Shown here: piece by piece, positions 8,299 through 15,986 of the stretch | Layout of the letters: each line of letters opens with the position of its first letter | Position numbering within the stretch: position 1 is the first letter of the stretch | Source of the DNA: Fibrobacter sp. | Lineage (GTDB): Bacteria > Fibrobacterota > Fibrobacteria > Fibrobacterales > Fibrobacteraceae | DNA: 64,000 nt | Reading direction: 5' to 3' | Assembly: GCA_024398845.1 (NCBI GenBank) | Contig: JAKSIM010000003.1 | Location: 1 to 64,000, forward strand | Translations under genes and position numbers: made by a program | Notes under the pieces: generated by a model | Seen by the model: only the letters and a program-made list of their open reading frames with translations | What the model was told of the DNA's origin: nothing | Database searches by the model: none

Positions 8299-9246
8299 TT
8301 ATGCCAGCTGAGCCTTGAGTCCTTCCTGGATTTCAAGCACGCGCTCAAGAGGAACGCTGTTGTCTTCCGCAATTTCCTGCAATGTCAACTTGCCTCGTTT
8401 AAGCGCATTGACAATGGCCTTATAGGAGACTTCTTTGGTCACTTCTTCAGTCGTTTCCTCGCGAATGGCGTCAGCCACGGTCTTGTACGGAGGTCTCACA
8501 AAATCCATCTTCAACGTCTCCTTGAATTCTTTGCAAATCCAACCATTACAATATACATCCATTTGGTGTATCAAGTCAAGGGCGCGATCCGTAAATTTAT
8601 CTTCCTCGCCCTTGAGGCGGGCAAGCACAGCCTTGAACAGTTCGCGCGCACTCGGCGGATCGCGCACATACTTCATGGTCGCAATAATTGCGCCAAGTTC
8701 GGCACTCATCTGTTTAAGGCAATCCTCGTTAGGCACGCTAGCCACGTTGAGCATCACGCATTTGAAAGGCAGTGCAATTTTGCGCAACGCCGGCGGATAC
8801 TTTTCAAGAAGTTCCTCCAGCGGGTCCCAATTTTCGATGCCATTGTACAAGATTATCGCAATGGAAGGGATGCCCTCCACCACGTTCCGCTGCAGGCGCT
8901 GGACCATCAAATGATGGTAGTATTTGCGTAGCTGCCCCATTACGCCGTTATCCGGCGACGACTTGTGTTCCACCATAAAGCCCACGCAAACGCGTGCCGG
9001 CGGCGCATTCGAGACGTCCGTTTCAGAATCCTTGATGTTCGCCATGAAGGCGAGGTCCGCGTAGCCATAGGTCGCGGTATCGCTGTAATCTCCAGGAATC
9101 CGAACAAAGCTGTCCAGATCCAACAGGCTCAGGATTGTCGACAGATCCGCATCGCGGGCGGCCAGGTAGTTCAGCAGCTCCAGGAAGCGCGGAATTTCGC
9201 AGAGCGTGCCCCTGCAAAAGGAATCATGCAAAAGTTTAATGTTCAT
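8299..9246 (-). CDS. Rpn family PD-(D/E)XK nuclease (transposase-like)
   Basis: Recombination-promoting nuclease of about 315 residues. The N-terminal LLHDSFCRGTLCEIPRFLEL is the usual Rpn lead-in. ADLAF near residue 65 and VEHKS near residue 95 supply the D...ExK active site, followed by QLRKYYHHLM. PSIAIILYNGIENWDP is another family hallmark. Rpn proteins (E. coli RpnA-E) are DNA endonucleases that increase RecA-independent recombination; they were long annotated as transposases without having inverted repeats. The frame extends upstream to 9291, but the ATG at 9246 begins the homology. The C-terminus (SYKAIVNALKRGKLTLQEIAEDNSV) looks like a small helix-turn-helix. Repeat-derived flanks on both sides suggest a mobile cassette. 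Confidence 0.85.
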   Translation of the reverse strand: MNIKLLHDSFCRGTLCEIPRFLELLNYLAARDADLSTILSLLDLDSFVRIPGDYSDTATYGYADLAFMANIKDSETDVSNAPPARVCVGFMVEHKSSPDNGVMGQLRKYYHHLMVQRLQRNVVEGIPSIAIILYNGIENWDPLEELLEKYPPALRKIALPFKCVMLNVASVPNEDCLKQMSAELGAIIATMKYVRDPPSARELFKAVLARLKGEEDKFTDRALDLIHQMDVYCNGWICKEFKETLKMDFVRPPYKTVADAIREETTEEVTKEVSYKAIVNALKRGKLTLQEIAEDNSVPLERVLEIQEGLKAQLA

Positions 9247-9291
9247 ATAGTATTCCCCGGCAACGCGGCCGATTCGCAGAAGGGTCCACAA

Positions 9292-9629
9292 GGCCCTACA
9301 TACTATAAGACGGAAATTTAACGGAAATTGTGCCTTTATTTATAAAAAAAATGACACGCGAGTTGAAGCGGGGATGGAACGCAATGGATCCCGTCGGGGG
9401 CGTAATGCAATGGATTGCTTCGGCGCGATGCGCCTCGCAATGACGCATAAGGCGAGCGCAGCAAAAATGAGCTTGCTCATTTTTATTGCCGAGCCGCAGC
9501 CTCATGCACGAAGTGCAATGACGCATAAGGCGAGTGCTGCAAAAATGAGCTTGCTCATTTTCGTCGGGGGCAGCGCCTCGTCCCCCTGGAAGGAGCAACG
9601 CAACTGACGGGGTCCAGGATGACGCGGGG
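9292..9629. repeat. About 337-bp direct repeat, copy 1, upstream of the first Rpn gene
   Basis: Almost identical to 10608-10944: by eye there are two substitutions and one A-run length difference. It begins GGCCCTACATACTATAAGACG, which is also the probable promoter region of the Rpn gene, runs through two hairpins AAAATGAGCTTGCTCATTTT (9463-9484 and 9541-9561) and ends GGATGACGCGGGG. ORFs on both strands here repeat in both copies, have no ribosome binding site and low-complexity translations, so I do not call them genes. Confidence 0.9.
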
Positions 9630-9642
9630 GGGGCGGGAGTCG

Positions 9643-10563
9643 CTACAACAGGCCGTGTTGTCTCAGGATTGCCTCGTACTTGTCGGCGCGGGATTCAGCC
9701 TCGTCGGCGCGGGATTCAGCCTCGTCGGCGCGGGCATTGGCTTCGTCAATCTTCTTCTGCATTTCTTCCCGTTCGGCTTCTTCAGCCTCCGCAATGGAGA
9801 TAAAGCCTTTATTTTTGTATGCTTCCAAAGTATCCATGACAATCTCCTTTCGGTCAATGGGAACGTTCTCCTTTAAATATACAATAATCGCATTGAGCGT
9901 GTCAATGACCTCCTCGAACTTGAGGGATTGCATTTTTTTGAGAGCCTCCACAAAGTCCTTCCGATAACTTTCCTGGTTGTTGACGTAGCACAGGGCAAGT
10001 ATTGCGCAGCACACGCGCGGGTCTATGGATTCCAGGTCCTCCGGCTTGAAGTGCTTGCCGACGTCAATGAATTCCAATTTGAACGGGACTCCGATATCCT
10101 TGAAGTAGTCGGGGTATTCCGGGTAGAGTTTGAAATCCGTGGGGTTCCAGTCCTCTATTCCGTTGTACAAAATAATTGCCACGGTAGGCACGCTCGCAGA
10201 AATTTTTTGCCGGATAACCTCAAAGTAATAGTGATACAACTGATTAATGACCTGCGTATCCTTCCTAGACTTGTGCTCAAGAACAACGCCAACGAGCAAG
10301 TCTGCATGCTGCGTGGAGTTGTTCAGGTTTATTTCGAAGGCCAGGTCAGCTGCACCCAGCAGGCCCTCCCGCGGGGCGACCGTGGGGATTGCCTTGAGGG
10401 TTTTGAGGTTCACGATGTCCAAGAAACTCTTGAGCGAGGGGTTCATCTTGGCAGCGACCGTGAGAAGTTCCGCAGTGTTCTGCGGCTTTTCGAAGATGGT
10501 TTTCACGAAAGAATCGTGATTGTATTTTTTGGACTTTGTTTTTTGGGGTTCTTTATTTTCCAT
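9643..10563 (-). CDS. Rpn family PD-(D/E)XK nuclease with repeat-built C-terminal coiled coil
   Basis: Second Rpn nuclease, about 306 residues, only distantly similar to the one at 8299. It has YNHDSFVKTIFEKPQN at the N-terminus, ADLAFEIN and VVLEHKS for the D...ExK active site, QLYHYYFEVIRQK, and VAIILYNGIEDWNP. The C-terminal 50 residues are a charged helix made of a seven-residue unit (RADEAES) encoded by an exact 21-bp tandem repeat, then DKYEAILRQHGLL. ATG 10563 is preferred to the upstream in-frame start at 10578, since the basic N-terminus begins there. It has its own copy of the 337-bp upstream repeat. Confidence 0.85.
   Translation of the reverse strand: MENKEPQKTKSKKYNHDSFVKTIFEKPQNTAELLTVAAKMNPSLKSFLDIVNLKTLKAIPTVAPREGLLGAADLAFEINLNNSTQHADLLVGVVLEHKSRKDTQVINQLYHYYFEVIRQKISASVPTVAIILYNGIEDWNPTDFKLYPEYPDYFKDIGVPFKLEFIDVGKHFKPEDLESIDPRVCCAILALCYVNNQESYRKDFVEALKKMQSLKFEEVIDTLNAIIVYLKENVPIDRKEIVMDTLEAYKNKGFISIAEAEEAEREEMQKKIDEANARADEAESRADEAESRADKYEAILRQHGLL
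9682..9744. repeat. Three 21-bp tandem repeats inside the second Rpn gene
   Basis: Units at 9682-9702 and 9703-9723 are identical and the third (9724-9744) has diverged. Each encodes one seven-residue turn of the C-terminal coiled coil. Because 21 is a multiple of three, slippage changes the length of the helix without breaking the frame. Confidence 0.85.
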
Positions 10564-10607
10564 GTTATAGTGCCGCATGCGCCACGGTTTCGCGGCAGAG
10601 CCGACAT

Positions 10608-10944
10608 GGCCCTACATACTATAAGACGGAAATTTGACGGAAATTGTGCCTTTATTTATAAAAAAATGACACGCGAGTTGACGCGGGGATGGAACGCAAT
10701 GGATCCCGTCGGGGGCGTAATGCAATGGATTGCTTCGGCGCGATGCGCCTCGCAATGACGCATAAGGCGAGCGCAGCAAAAATGAGCTTGCTCATTTTTA
10801 TTGCCGAGCCGCAGCCTCATGCACGAAGTGCAATGACGCATAAGGCGAGTGCTGCAAAAATGAGCTTGCTCATTTTCGTCGGGGGCAGCGCCTCGTCCCC
10901 CTGGAAGGAGCAACGCAACTGACGGGGTCCAGGATGACGCGGGG
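10608..10944. repeat. About 337-bp direct repeat, copy 2, upstream of the second Rpn gene
   Basis: The partner of 9292-9629, in the same orientation relative to the Rpn gene downstream of it. It contains hairpins at 10778-10799 and 10856-10876. The remaining 10945-11040 is AT-rich leader DNA of the OLD-family gene with no other feature seen. Confidence 0.9.
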
Positions 10945-11040
10945 CGGGGTATTTGATTTTTTTCACATAAATAATCCTATTTAAAGCATAAAAAACTTGA
11001 AAATTAGTCATTTTGCGTGCTTTTTTTATACATTCAAAGC

Positions 11041-12819
11041 ATGCAACCACAAGCTTTGAGATTATCTGAGATTACGATTTCGAACCTGCGCTCCATACAG
11101 AGGCAGACGTTTCCGCTCAGTGGCTTTACGGCGCTCATTGGCTACAATAATGCCGGCAAGACGAATATCTTGATGGGTATCCGCTGGTTGCTTTCGCATT
11201 TTTCGCTTGACATTTCGTATTTTGACGACCCGAACCGCCCCGTTGAAGTGGAAGGTACTTTCGAGGGTATCACCGAAACGGTGTTGAACCGCCTTGGCGA
11301 GGAGAAGGCTGTCGAGATCGTGCCGTTTCTCTCGGGCGACATGATCAAAATAAAAAAGGTGCAGCGCGTGCCGGGCGAAATCCCCGAGAACGTGGAGCTT
11401 TGGGCATTCGTTCCGCCCAACCGCCGCAAGGACAAGCGCAAGGAATGGGTTCGCTGTTCCGATACGTTCCGCCACGCCTTTAGCCGTATGTTCCCGGAAT
11501 CCATCGCCATTTGGGATTTTGAGGGGAACCAGGCGTTCACCAAACTTTTGCACGAGATTTTTAAGCCGCTCGAAAGGCGTTTTGGCGGCGAGTTCAACGA
11601 CATACTGAGTAAGTTCAGCGATATGCTGAGCCCGGGTGGCGAGAACCAGGCCGCCGAAATCCAGAGTTTTGACCGCGACGTGAACGACAAACTCAAGCCG
11701 CTGTTCCCGAGCGTGCGTGTGGAATTGAATATTCCAATCCCTACGCTCGAGACGTTCCTCAAAACGGCGAGCCTCAAGGTTATTGACGAGGACGATGGTT
11801 TTGAGCGCGACATCAGCCGCATGGGTGCGGGCAGCCAGCGTGCGATTCAAATGGCTTTGATCCGCTATTTGTCCGAAATCAAAAAGCACCACAACAATCA
11901 CTACCTGAGTCGTACGATGCTGCTGATTGATTCTCCGGAACTGTATTTACACCCGCAGGCCGTGGAGCTTGTGCGCGTGGCGCTCAAGAATCTTTCGAAC
12001 GAAGGTTACCAGGTTGTTTTTGCAACGCACAGCGCGCAGATGGTGACTAGCGAAGACGTGAGCACGTCCCTCTTGATTCGCAAGAACAAGGAGCGCGGTA
12101 CGTTTATGCGCAAGCGAATGGAAGACGCCGTGCACCAGGTGGTGCAAGACGCTCCAAGCCAGTTGCAAATGCTATTTAGCCTCTCGAACAGCAATGAACT
12201 TTTGTTCGCCGACTACGTGCTGCTTACCGAAGGTAAAACGGAATGGCGAGTGCTGCCTGCGCTGTTTGAGCGCATCACGGGCCAGAGTTTTGCGCTTATA
12301 AAGTGTGCGCTGGTCCGCCAGGGCGGTGTAAGCAACACCCGCAAGAGTATGCAGGTACTCGACGCCATGGATATGCCGGTACGCGCCATTGTAGATTTGG
12401 ACTACGCCTTCACTACAGCGACTCGCGATGGGTTCCTCGAAGAAAATGACCCGGATATAAAGTTCTGCCGCAACTTGTTCCGCGAGCTAGCCTTCCGCAA
12501 TCACTTGCGCTTGGTGAATGGGCTCCCCGTGAACAAGCACAGCAATATCAATGCATCCAAGGCATACGCCATGATGGCCGCGATGCCCGAGGCCGAAAAG
12601 CCAATTAGAAGTATTCACGCAAAGCTCCGCTACCAAGGTATTTGGGTGTGGACCAAGGGCGCCATCGAAGAACACCTGGGTCTGGAAGCCAAAAACGAAA
12701 CGGCGTGGAGTAATTTTATTGAACGCAGCAAGTCCAAGAACTTTGTACAAAATCTGCCGGACTATGACAGCATTATAGAATTGTGCAAATGGATTATTGA
12801 CGGTAGCCGCGAAGTTTAA
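11041..12819 (+). CDS. OLD family ATP-dependent nuclease (AAA ATPase plus TOPRIM)
   Basis: A 592-residue protein with an SMC/RecF-like ATPase N-terminus: LSEITISNLRSIQRQTF then Walker A GYNNAGKTN near residues 33-41, signature-like RMGAGSQRAIQMAL near residue 260, and Walker B TMLLIDSPELYLHP near residue 295. The C-terminal third has a TOPRIM nuclease domain: VLLTEGKTEWRVLP near residue 400 and AIVDLDYAF near residue 450. Class 1 OLD proteins cut DNA and some act against phage (P2 Old, GajA of Gabija). There is no UvrD-like helicase next to it, so this is not a Gabija pair. ATG 11041 is chosen over GTG 11017; neither has a good ribosome binding site. Its place beside two Rpn nucleases suggests a small defence or recombination patch. 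Confidence 0.85.
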   Translation: MQPQALRLSEITISNLRSIQRQTFPLSGFTALIGYNNAGKTNILMGIRWLLSHFSLDISYFDDPNRPVEVEGTFEGITETVLNRLGEEKAVEIVPFLSGDMIKIKKVQRVPGEIPENVELWAFVPPNRRKDKRKEWVRCSDTFRHAFSRMFPESIAIWDFEGNQAFTKLLHEIFKPLERRFGGEFNDILSKFSDMLSPGGENQAAEIQSFDRDVNDKLKPLFPSVRVELNIPIPTLETFLKTASLKVIDEDDGFERDISRMGAGSQRAIQMALIRYLSEIKKHHNNHYLSRTMLLIDSPELYLHPQAVELVRVALKNLSNEGYQVVFATHSAQMVTSEDVSTSLLIRKNKERGTFMRKRMEDAVHQVVQDAPSQLQMLFSLSNSNELLFADYVLLTEGKTEWRVLPALFERITGQSFALIKCALVRQGGVSNTRKSMQVLDAMDMPVRAIVDLDYAFTTATRDGFLEENDPDIKFCRNLFRELAFRNHLRLVNGLPVNKHSNINASKAYAMMAAMPEAEKPIRSIHAKLRYQGIWVWTKGAIEEHLGLEAKNETAWSNFIERSKSKNFVQNLPDYDSIIELCKWIIDGSREV

Positions 12820-12908
12820 GTCGCGCCACTTGAAAGCGGGGCGCGAAGGTTGGCGGAGAGTCACCGCGGGTCGCCGGGCTTGAAAGCGGGTCGCGACGTT
12901 CGGTTTAG
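12820..12908. repeat. GC-rich short direct repeats between convergent genes
   Basis: CTTGAAAGCGGG followed by G/T and CGCGA occurs twice (about 12830 and 12880) in a GC-rich spacer between the OLD gene and prmC. Probably an intergenic repeat remnant. Confidence 0.4.
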
Positions 12909-13793
12909 TTATTTAGCCTTGTAGCTTACAAAGCGGATGTTGCCGCAGTAGTCCTTGTGGCTACCGATAAATTCCAGCCACGGATACTTGCCGGCTTCGG
13001 CTTCCAGCATCGGAGCCTGTTCGGAACCGATTTCCAAAAGAATCGAGGCACCCGCGCTCATGCGGTTTTCGGTCTGCGCAAGAAGGCGACGAACCAAATC
13101 AAGCCCGTCGGCACCGCCAAACAAGGCGAGCGCCGGGTCGAACTTCGCAACTTCCGGCTGGAGGTTGTCCTTTTCGCCATCCGGGATGTACGGCAGGTTT
13201 GCAATGAGGCAGTCGATTTTAGCGGTATCTGCCGGAATCGCTTGCAGCAGGTCACCTTCAAAAAACTTTAGCTTGTCTTCACCGAGCTCATTTGCGGTGG
13301 CGTTTTCGCGGGCAAGCGCAAGCGCGTCGGCGGAAACGTCAGAGGCAACTACCTGAGCGCCCCCGATTTCCTTTGCGCAAGAAATCGCGATGGCGCCGGT
13401 GCCCGTCCCGATTTCTACAACCAGCGGAGCCGCGTTACCCTCGAGACGCTTTTTGGCCATGTCCACCAGCTCCTCGGTTTCGGGGCGCGGAATCAGGGCG
13501 CGGGCGTCGCACTTGATGGTAAAGCCGCGAAAACTCGTGTCACCCACAATGTGCTGCAGCGGTTCGCGGTTCGAACGGCGAGCTACCAGCGGGCGGAGCG
13601 TATCAAGTTCAGCAGGCGTAAGCGGCTTTTCAAAATTCAGGTACAAGTCCATACGGCTCTTCATGCCGAGGCCAAAGCTAATGATGTACTGAGCATCTAG
13701 CAGCGGGTCGGGAACGCCCTTCTTTTCGAAGAATACCTTGGTACGGTTCAAAATTTCAAGAACCGTCATAGGCTTGTTGCTTACGTTGTTCAT
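12909..13793 (-). CDS. prmC: Release factor glutamine methyltransferase
   Basis: Cytoplasmic SAM-dependent methyltransferase (HemK/PrmC, 294 residues) that modifies the Gln of the GGQ motif in release factors. An N-terminal helical domain (PLLDAQYIISFGL) precedes the Rossmann fold, with SAM site VEIGTGTGAIAIS near residues 122-134. The catalytic motif reads ANLPYIPD instead of the more usual NPPY; Leu at that place occurs in some lineages. It directly follows prfA with an 18-base gap, the classic substrate-enzyme pair. An internal ATG at 13769 is an alternative start. Confidence 0.93.
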   Translation of the reverse strand: MNNVSNKPMTVLEILNRTKVFFEKKGVPDPLLDAQYIISFGLGMKSRMDLYLNFEKPLTPAELDTLRPLVARRSNREPLQHIVGDTSFRGFTIKCDARALIPRPETEELVDMAKKRLEGNAAPLVVEIGTGTGAIAISCAKEIGGAQVVASDVSADALALARENATANELGEDKLKFFEGDLLQAIPADTAKIDCLIANLPYIPDGEKDNLQPEVAKFDPALALFGGADGLDLVRRLLAQTENRMSAGASILLEIGSEQAPMLEAEAGKYPWLEFIGSHKDYCGNIRFVSYKAK

Positions 13794-13811
13794 GGAGCCA
13801 CTCTTTGTGCG

Positions 13812-14879
13812 TTAAGCTGTGAACTTGCCGAGTTTTTCTTGTGCGTTGGCCATTTGCAGACCAGCGATAATTTCTTCTAGGTCGCCCGTAACCACATGGT
13901 CCAGGTTATAAACCGTAAGGCCTATGCGATGGTCGGTGACGCGGTTTTGCGGGTAGTTGTACGTGCGGATCTTGGCAGAACGGTCGCCGGTGCCCACGAG
14001 GGCCTTGCGGTTTGCCGCTTCTTCCTTTTCCTTTTTCGCAATGACTTCGTCCAAAATCTTGGAGCGGAGCATTTCCATGGCGTGCAAGCGGTTTTGCAAC
14101 TGCGAACGTTCCGTTTGGCAGCTTACCACCACGCCCGTCGGAATATGCGTCAAACGAACAGCGGAATCCGTCTTGTTAATGTACTGACCACCTGCACCGC
14201 TACTGCGGTAGGTATCCATGTGAATATCAGCTTCACGAATTTCCACATCAACTTCTTCGGCTTCCGGGAGAATCGCAACCGTCGCAGCAGAAGTATGCAC
14301 ACGTCCCTGCGTTTCGGTTTCCGGAACGCGCTGCACACGATGCACGCCACTCTCGAACTTGAGGGTGCCATAAACGCTATCGCCTTCAATGAACACGCGG
14401 ATTTCCTTGTAACCGCCAACCGTACCTTCGCTTGCGTCTTGGATGGTCATCTTCCACCCCATCTTGTCGCAGTAACCGCGGTACATACGGAACAGGTCAC
14501 CCGCAAACAAAGCGGATTCATCACCGCCGGTACCACCGCGAATTTCAAGCGTAGCGTTGCGGTAATCCCACGGGTCCTTCGGAACCATTAGAATCTGCAG
14601 TTCATCGGTGAGTGCCGGAAGCGCATGTTCAATAGTCGAAATTTCTTCCTTGGCCATAGCGACGATATCGGGGTCGCTGTCGCCAAGCGCCACCTTGCAT
14701 TCTTCAAGGTCACTTGTCATCTTCAAGAACTCTTTCGCCTTGATGACAGCCTTTTCAATGCCCTTGTACTGCTTGTGAATCTTGTTATAACGGGCCTGGT
14801 CAGCCAAAACATCCGGATTGCCGAGTTCGGATTCCAGTTCCTCGTACTTTTCAATTAATTTGCGTGCTTTGTCTTTCAT
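13812..14879 (-). CDS. prfA: Peptide chain release factor 1
   Basis: RF1, about 355 residues, which ends translation at UAA and UAG. Visible are GTGGDESALFAGDLFRMY (domain 2 entry), the PxT-type tripeptide anticodon region RVPETETQGRVHTSAAT, and the catalytic loop SSGAGGQYINKTDSAVRLTH with the methylated Gln. PET in place of PAT is also usual in Bacillus RF1. The frame runs to a TTG at 14897, but ATG 14879 gives the standard N-terminus MKDKARKLIEKYEEL. It is the first gene of the prfA-prmC unit. Confidence 0.96.
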   Translation of the reverse strand: MKDKARKLIEKYEELESELGNPDVLADQARYNKIHKQYKGIEKAVIKAKEFLKMTSDLEECKVALGDSDPDIVAMAKEEISTIEHALPALTDELQILMVPKDPWDYRNATLEIRGGTGGDESALFAGDLFRMYRGYCDKMGWKMTIQDASEGTVGGYKEIRVFIEGDSVYGTLKFESGVHRVQRVPETETQGRVHTSAATVAILPEAEEVDVEIREADIHMDTYRSSGAGGQYINKTDSAVRLTHIPTGVVVSCQTERSQLQNRLHAMEMLRSKILDEVIAKKEKEEAANRKALVGTGDRSAKIRTYNYPQNRVTDHRIGLTVYNLDHVVTGDLEEIIAGLQMANAQEKLGKFTA

Positions 14880-14896
14880 CGCTGGCAAATTTAGCA

Positions 14897-15200
14897 AAAG
14901 GCGAGTGCCGTGACAATAACGCTTGCGTTATTGACATGGCCGAGCCGTCACTAAATGCGCTTGAAAAGCGCCATTTTGCAAAAGGCGAGTGCTGCGTCAC
15001 CCACATTCGTCCCAAATGTCACTGCGAGGGCGTAGCCCGTGGCAGTCCAAACATACTTCAATGGATTGCTTCACCCCTACGGGGTTCGCAATGACAGCGA
15101 GGCGAGTGCTGCAAAAATGAGCTTGCTCATTTTTATTGTCGAGCCGAAGCGTCATGCACGAAGTGCAATGACAGCGAGGCGAGTGCTGCGTCACTAAATG
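14897..15200. repeat. Mosaic of REP-like hairpin repeats
   Basis: The 330 bases between prfA and the next gene contain no coding signal. They are built of repeated modules: GGCGAGTGC(T/C)G arms and CGAGCCG arms around different palindromic cores, CAATAACGC-TT-GCGTTATTG (14914-14933), AAATGCGC...GCGCCATTT (14953-14976) and AAAAATGAGC-TT-GCTCATTTTT (15113-15134). The segment ATGGATTGCTTC...GCAATGAC (15060-15095) and CATGCACGAAGTGCAATGAC (15153-15172) also occur in the Rpn repeats. Confidence 0.85.
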
Positions 15201-15211
15201 CGCCAGAAACG

Positions 15212-15439
15212 CTACATACCTACAGCACAGCCTAGTGCGCCCAGTACATACGTTTCGCTCTCGCCCATCCGGTAAAATGGCAAAAGGTCATCGTCATCTA
15301 CAGCCCCCTCGTCAAAACCGTTTAATTGCAACTGTTCGTCAATGCGACGTTTGAAAATGGTGAAGCCGGATTCCCAAAGGTTATTTTCGGGCTGTTCTAC
15401 AATTTTTTCGCGATTCGGCTTGCGGTATTTGTGGTTCAT
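15212..15439 (-). CDS. Small hypothetical protein
   Basis: A 75-residue soluble protein. It starts MNHKYRKPNREK (basic), has a central segment (LWESGFTIFKRRIDEQLQL) and an acidic run EGAVDDDDLLPFYRMGES, and ends in YVLGALGCAVGM. The frame is open further upstream, but ATG 15439 is preceded by AGAGGATAAA, a good ribosome binding site. I do not recognise a family. It lies downstream of rlpA on the same strand, separated by about 100 bases. Confidence 0.6.
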   Translation of the reverse strand: MNHKYRKPNREKIVEQPENNLWESGFTIFKRRIDEQLQLNGFDEGAVDDDDLLPFYRMGESETYVLGALGCAVGM

Positions 15440-15539
15440 TTTATCCTCTTTTCTTCTAAAAAGGCACACAAACAAAAAAGTGCCCTTCTGTTCACCAAAT
15501 ATAAAAAAGAGGAATGTCAAAATTTGACACTTTGAAATT

Positions 15540-15986
15540 TTATTCAACAACTGTCGCAATAACTTCTGCGTGTCCCACTTTATCGAGCCCTAGTTTTTTG
15601 CCCGCTGCAGCGCTCAAATCCAAGACGCGTCCTTTGGCATATGGGCCACGGTCATTAACACGCACAACCACGCTTTTGCCGGTATCCTTGCGCACCACTT
15701 TGAGTTTTGTACCAAACGGTAAACTCTTATGTGCGCAAGTCATATCATTTTGGTTGAATATTTCGCCACTGGCTGTTTTTTTACCATCAAAACCGGGACC
15801 ATAATAACTGGCGACTCCAGTAATTTCCATGCCTATTTCGGCCTTTTCTTTAGAAGCGTAATGTTTTTCCGGGTTCCTTACAAAACCTTGCCTTGCCGAA
15901 ATGCTAGCCTTACCGGCGCAACTGCCCAAACAGCAGATGAGCGTAAAAAGAATCAATCCAACTATAAAACGTCTATTCAAAATCAT
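15540..15986 (-). CDS. RlpA-like double-psi beta-barrel lipoprotein
   Basis: Probable outer-membrane lipoprotein: MILNRRFIVGLILFTLICCLGSC gives a signal peptide with lipobox LGSC. The rest is the RlpA core, GVASYYGPGFDGKKTASGE, DMTCAHKSLPFGTKLKV, VVVRVNDRGPYAKGRVLDLS, LGLDKVGHAEV. RlpA proteins bind or cut denuded peptidoglycan, often at the septum. No SPOR domain is present, so it is a minimal form of about 148 residues. Its start overlaps the end of the upstream TPR gene by 14 bases, which implies translational coupling. A TTG at 16010 with AAGGAAG upstream is an alternative start. Confidence 0.85.
   Translation of the reverse strand: MILNRRFIVGLILFTLICCLGSCAGKASISARQGFVRNPEKHYASKEKAEIGMEITGVASYYGPGFDGKKTASGEIFNQNDMTCAHKSLPFGTKLKVVRKDTGKSVVVRVNDRGPYAKGRVLDLSAAAGKKLGLDKVGHAEVIATVVE

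Noticed and set aside
9296-9607. ORFs on both strands inside the 337-bp repeats, identical in the two copies
   Set aside because: Translations are low-complexity products of the hairpin repeats and neither strand has a ribosome binding site.
8299-10563. Rpn genes as ordinary insertion sequences with terminal inverted repeats
   Set aside because: The flanks are direct, not inverted, repeats and no target-site duplication was found, in line with the nuclease view of the Rpn family.
11041-12819. Gabija defence system (GajA plus GajB)
   Set aside because: The OLD protein could be GajA-like, but no UvrD-like helicase follows; the next gene is prmC on the opposite strand.
9292-15200. CRISPR array
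   Set aside because: Repeats are of unequal spacing, longer than CRISPR units, and have no regular unique spacers; no cas gene is present.
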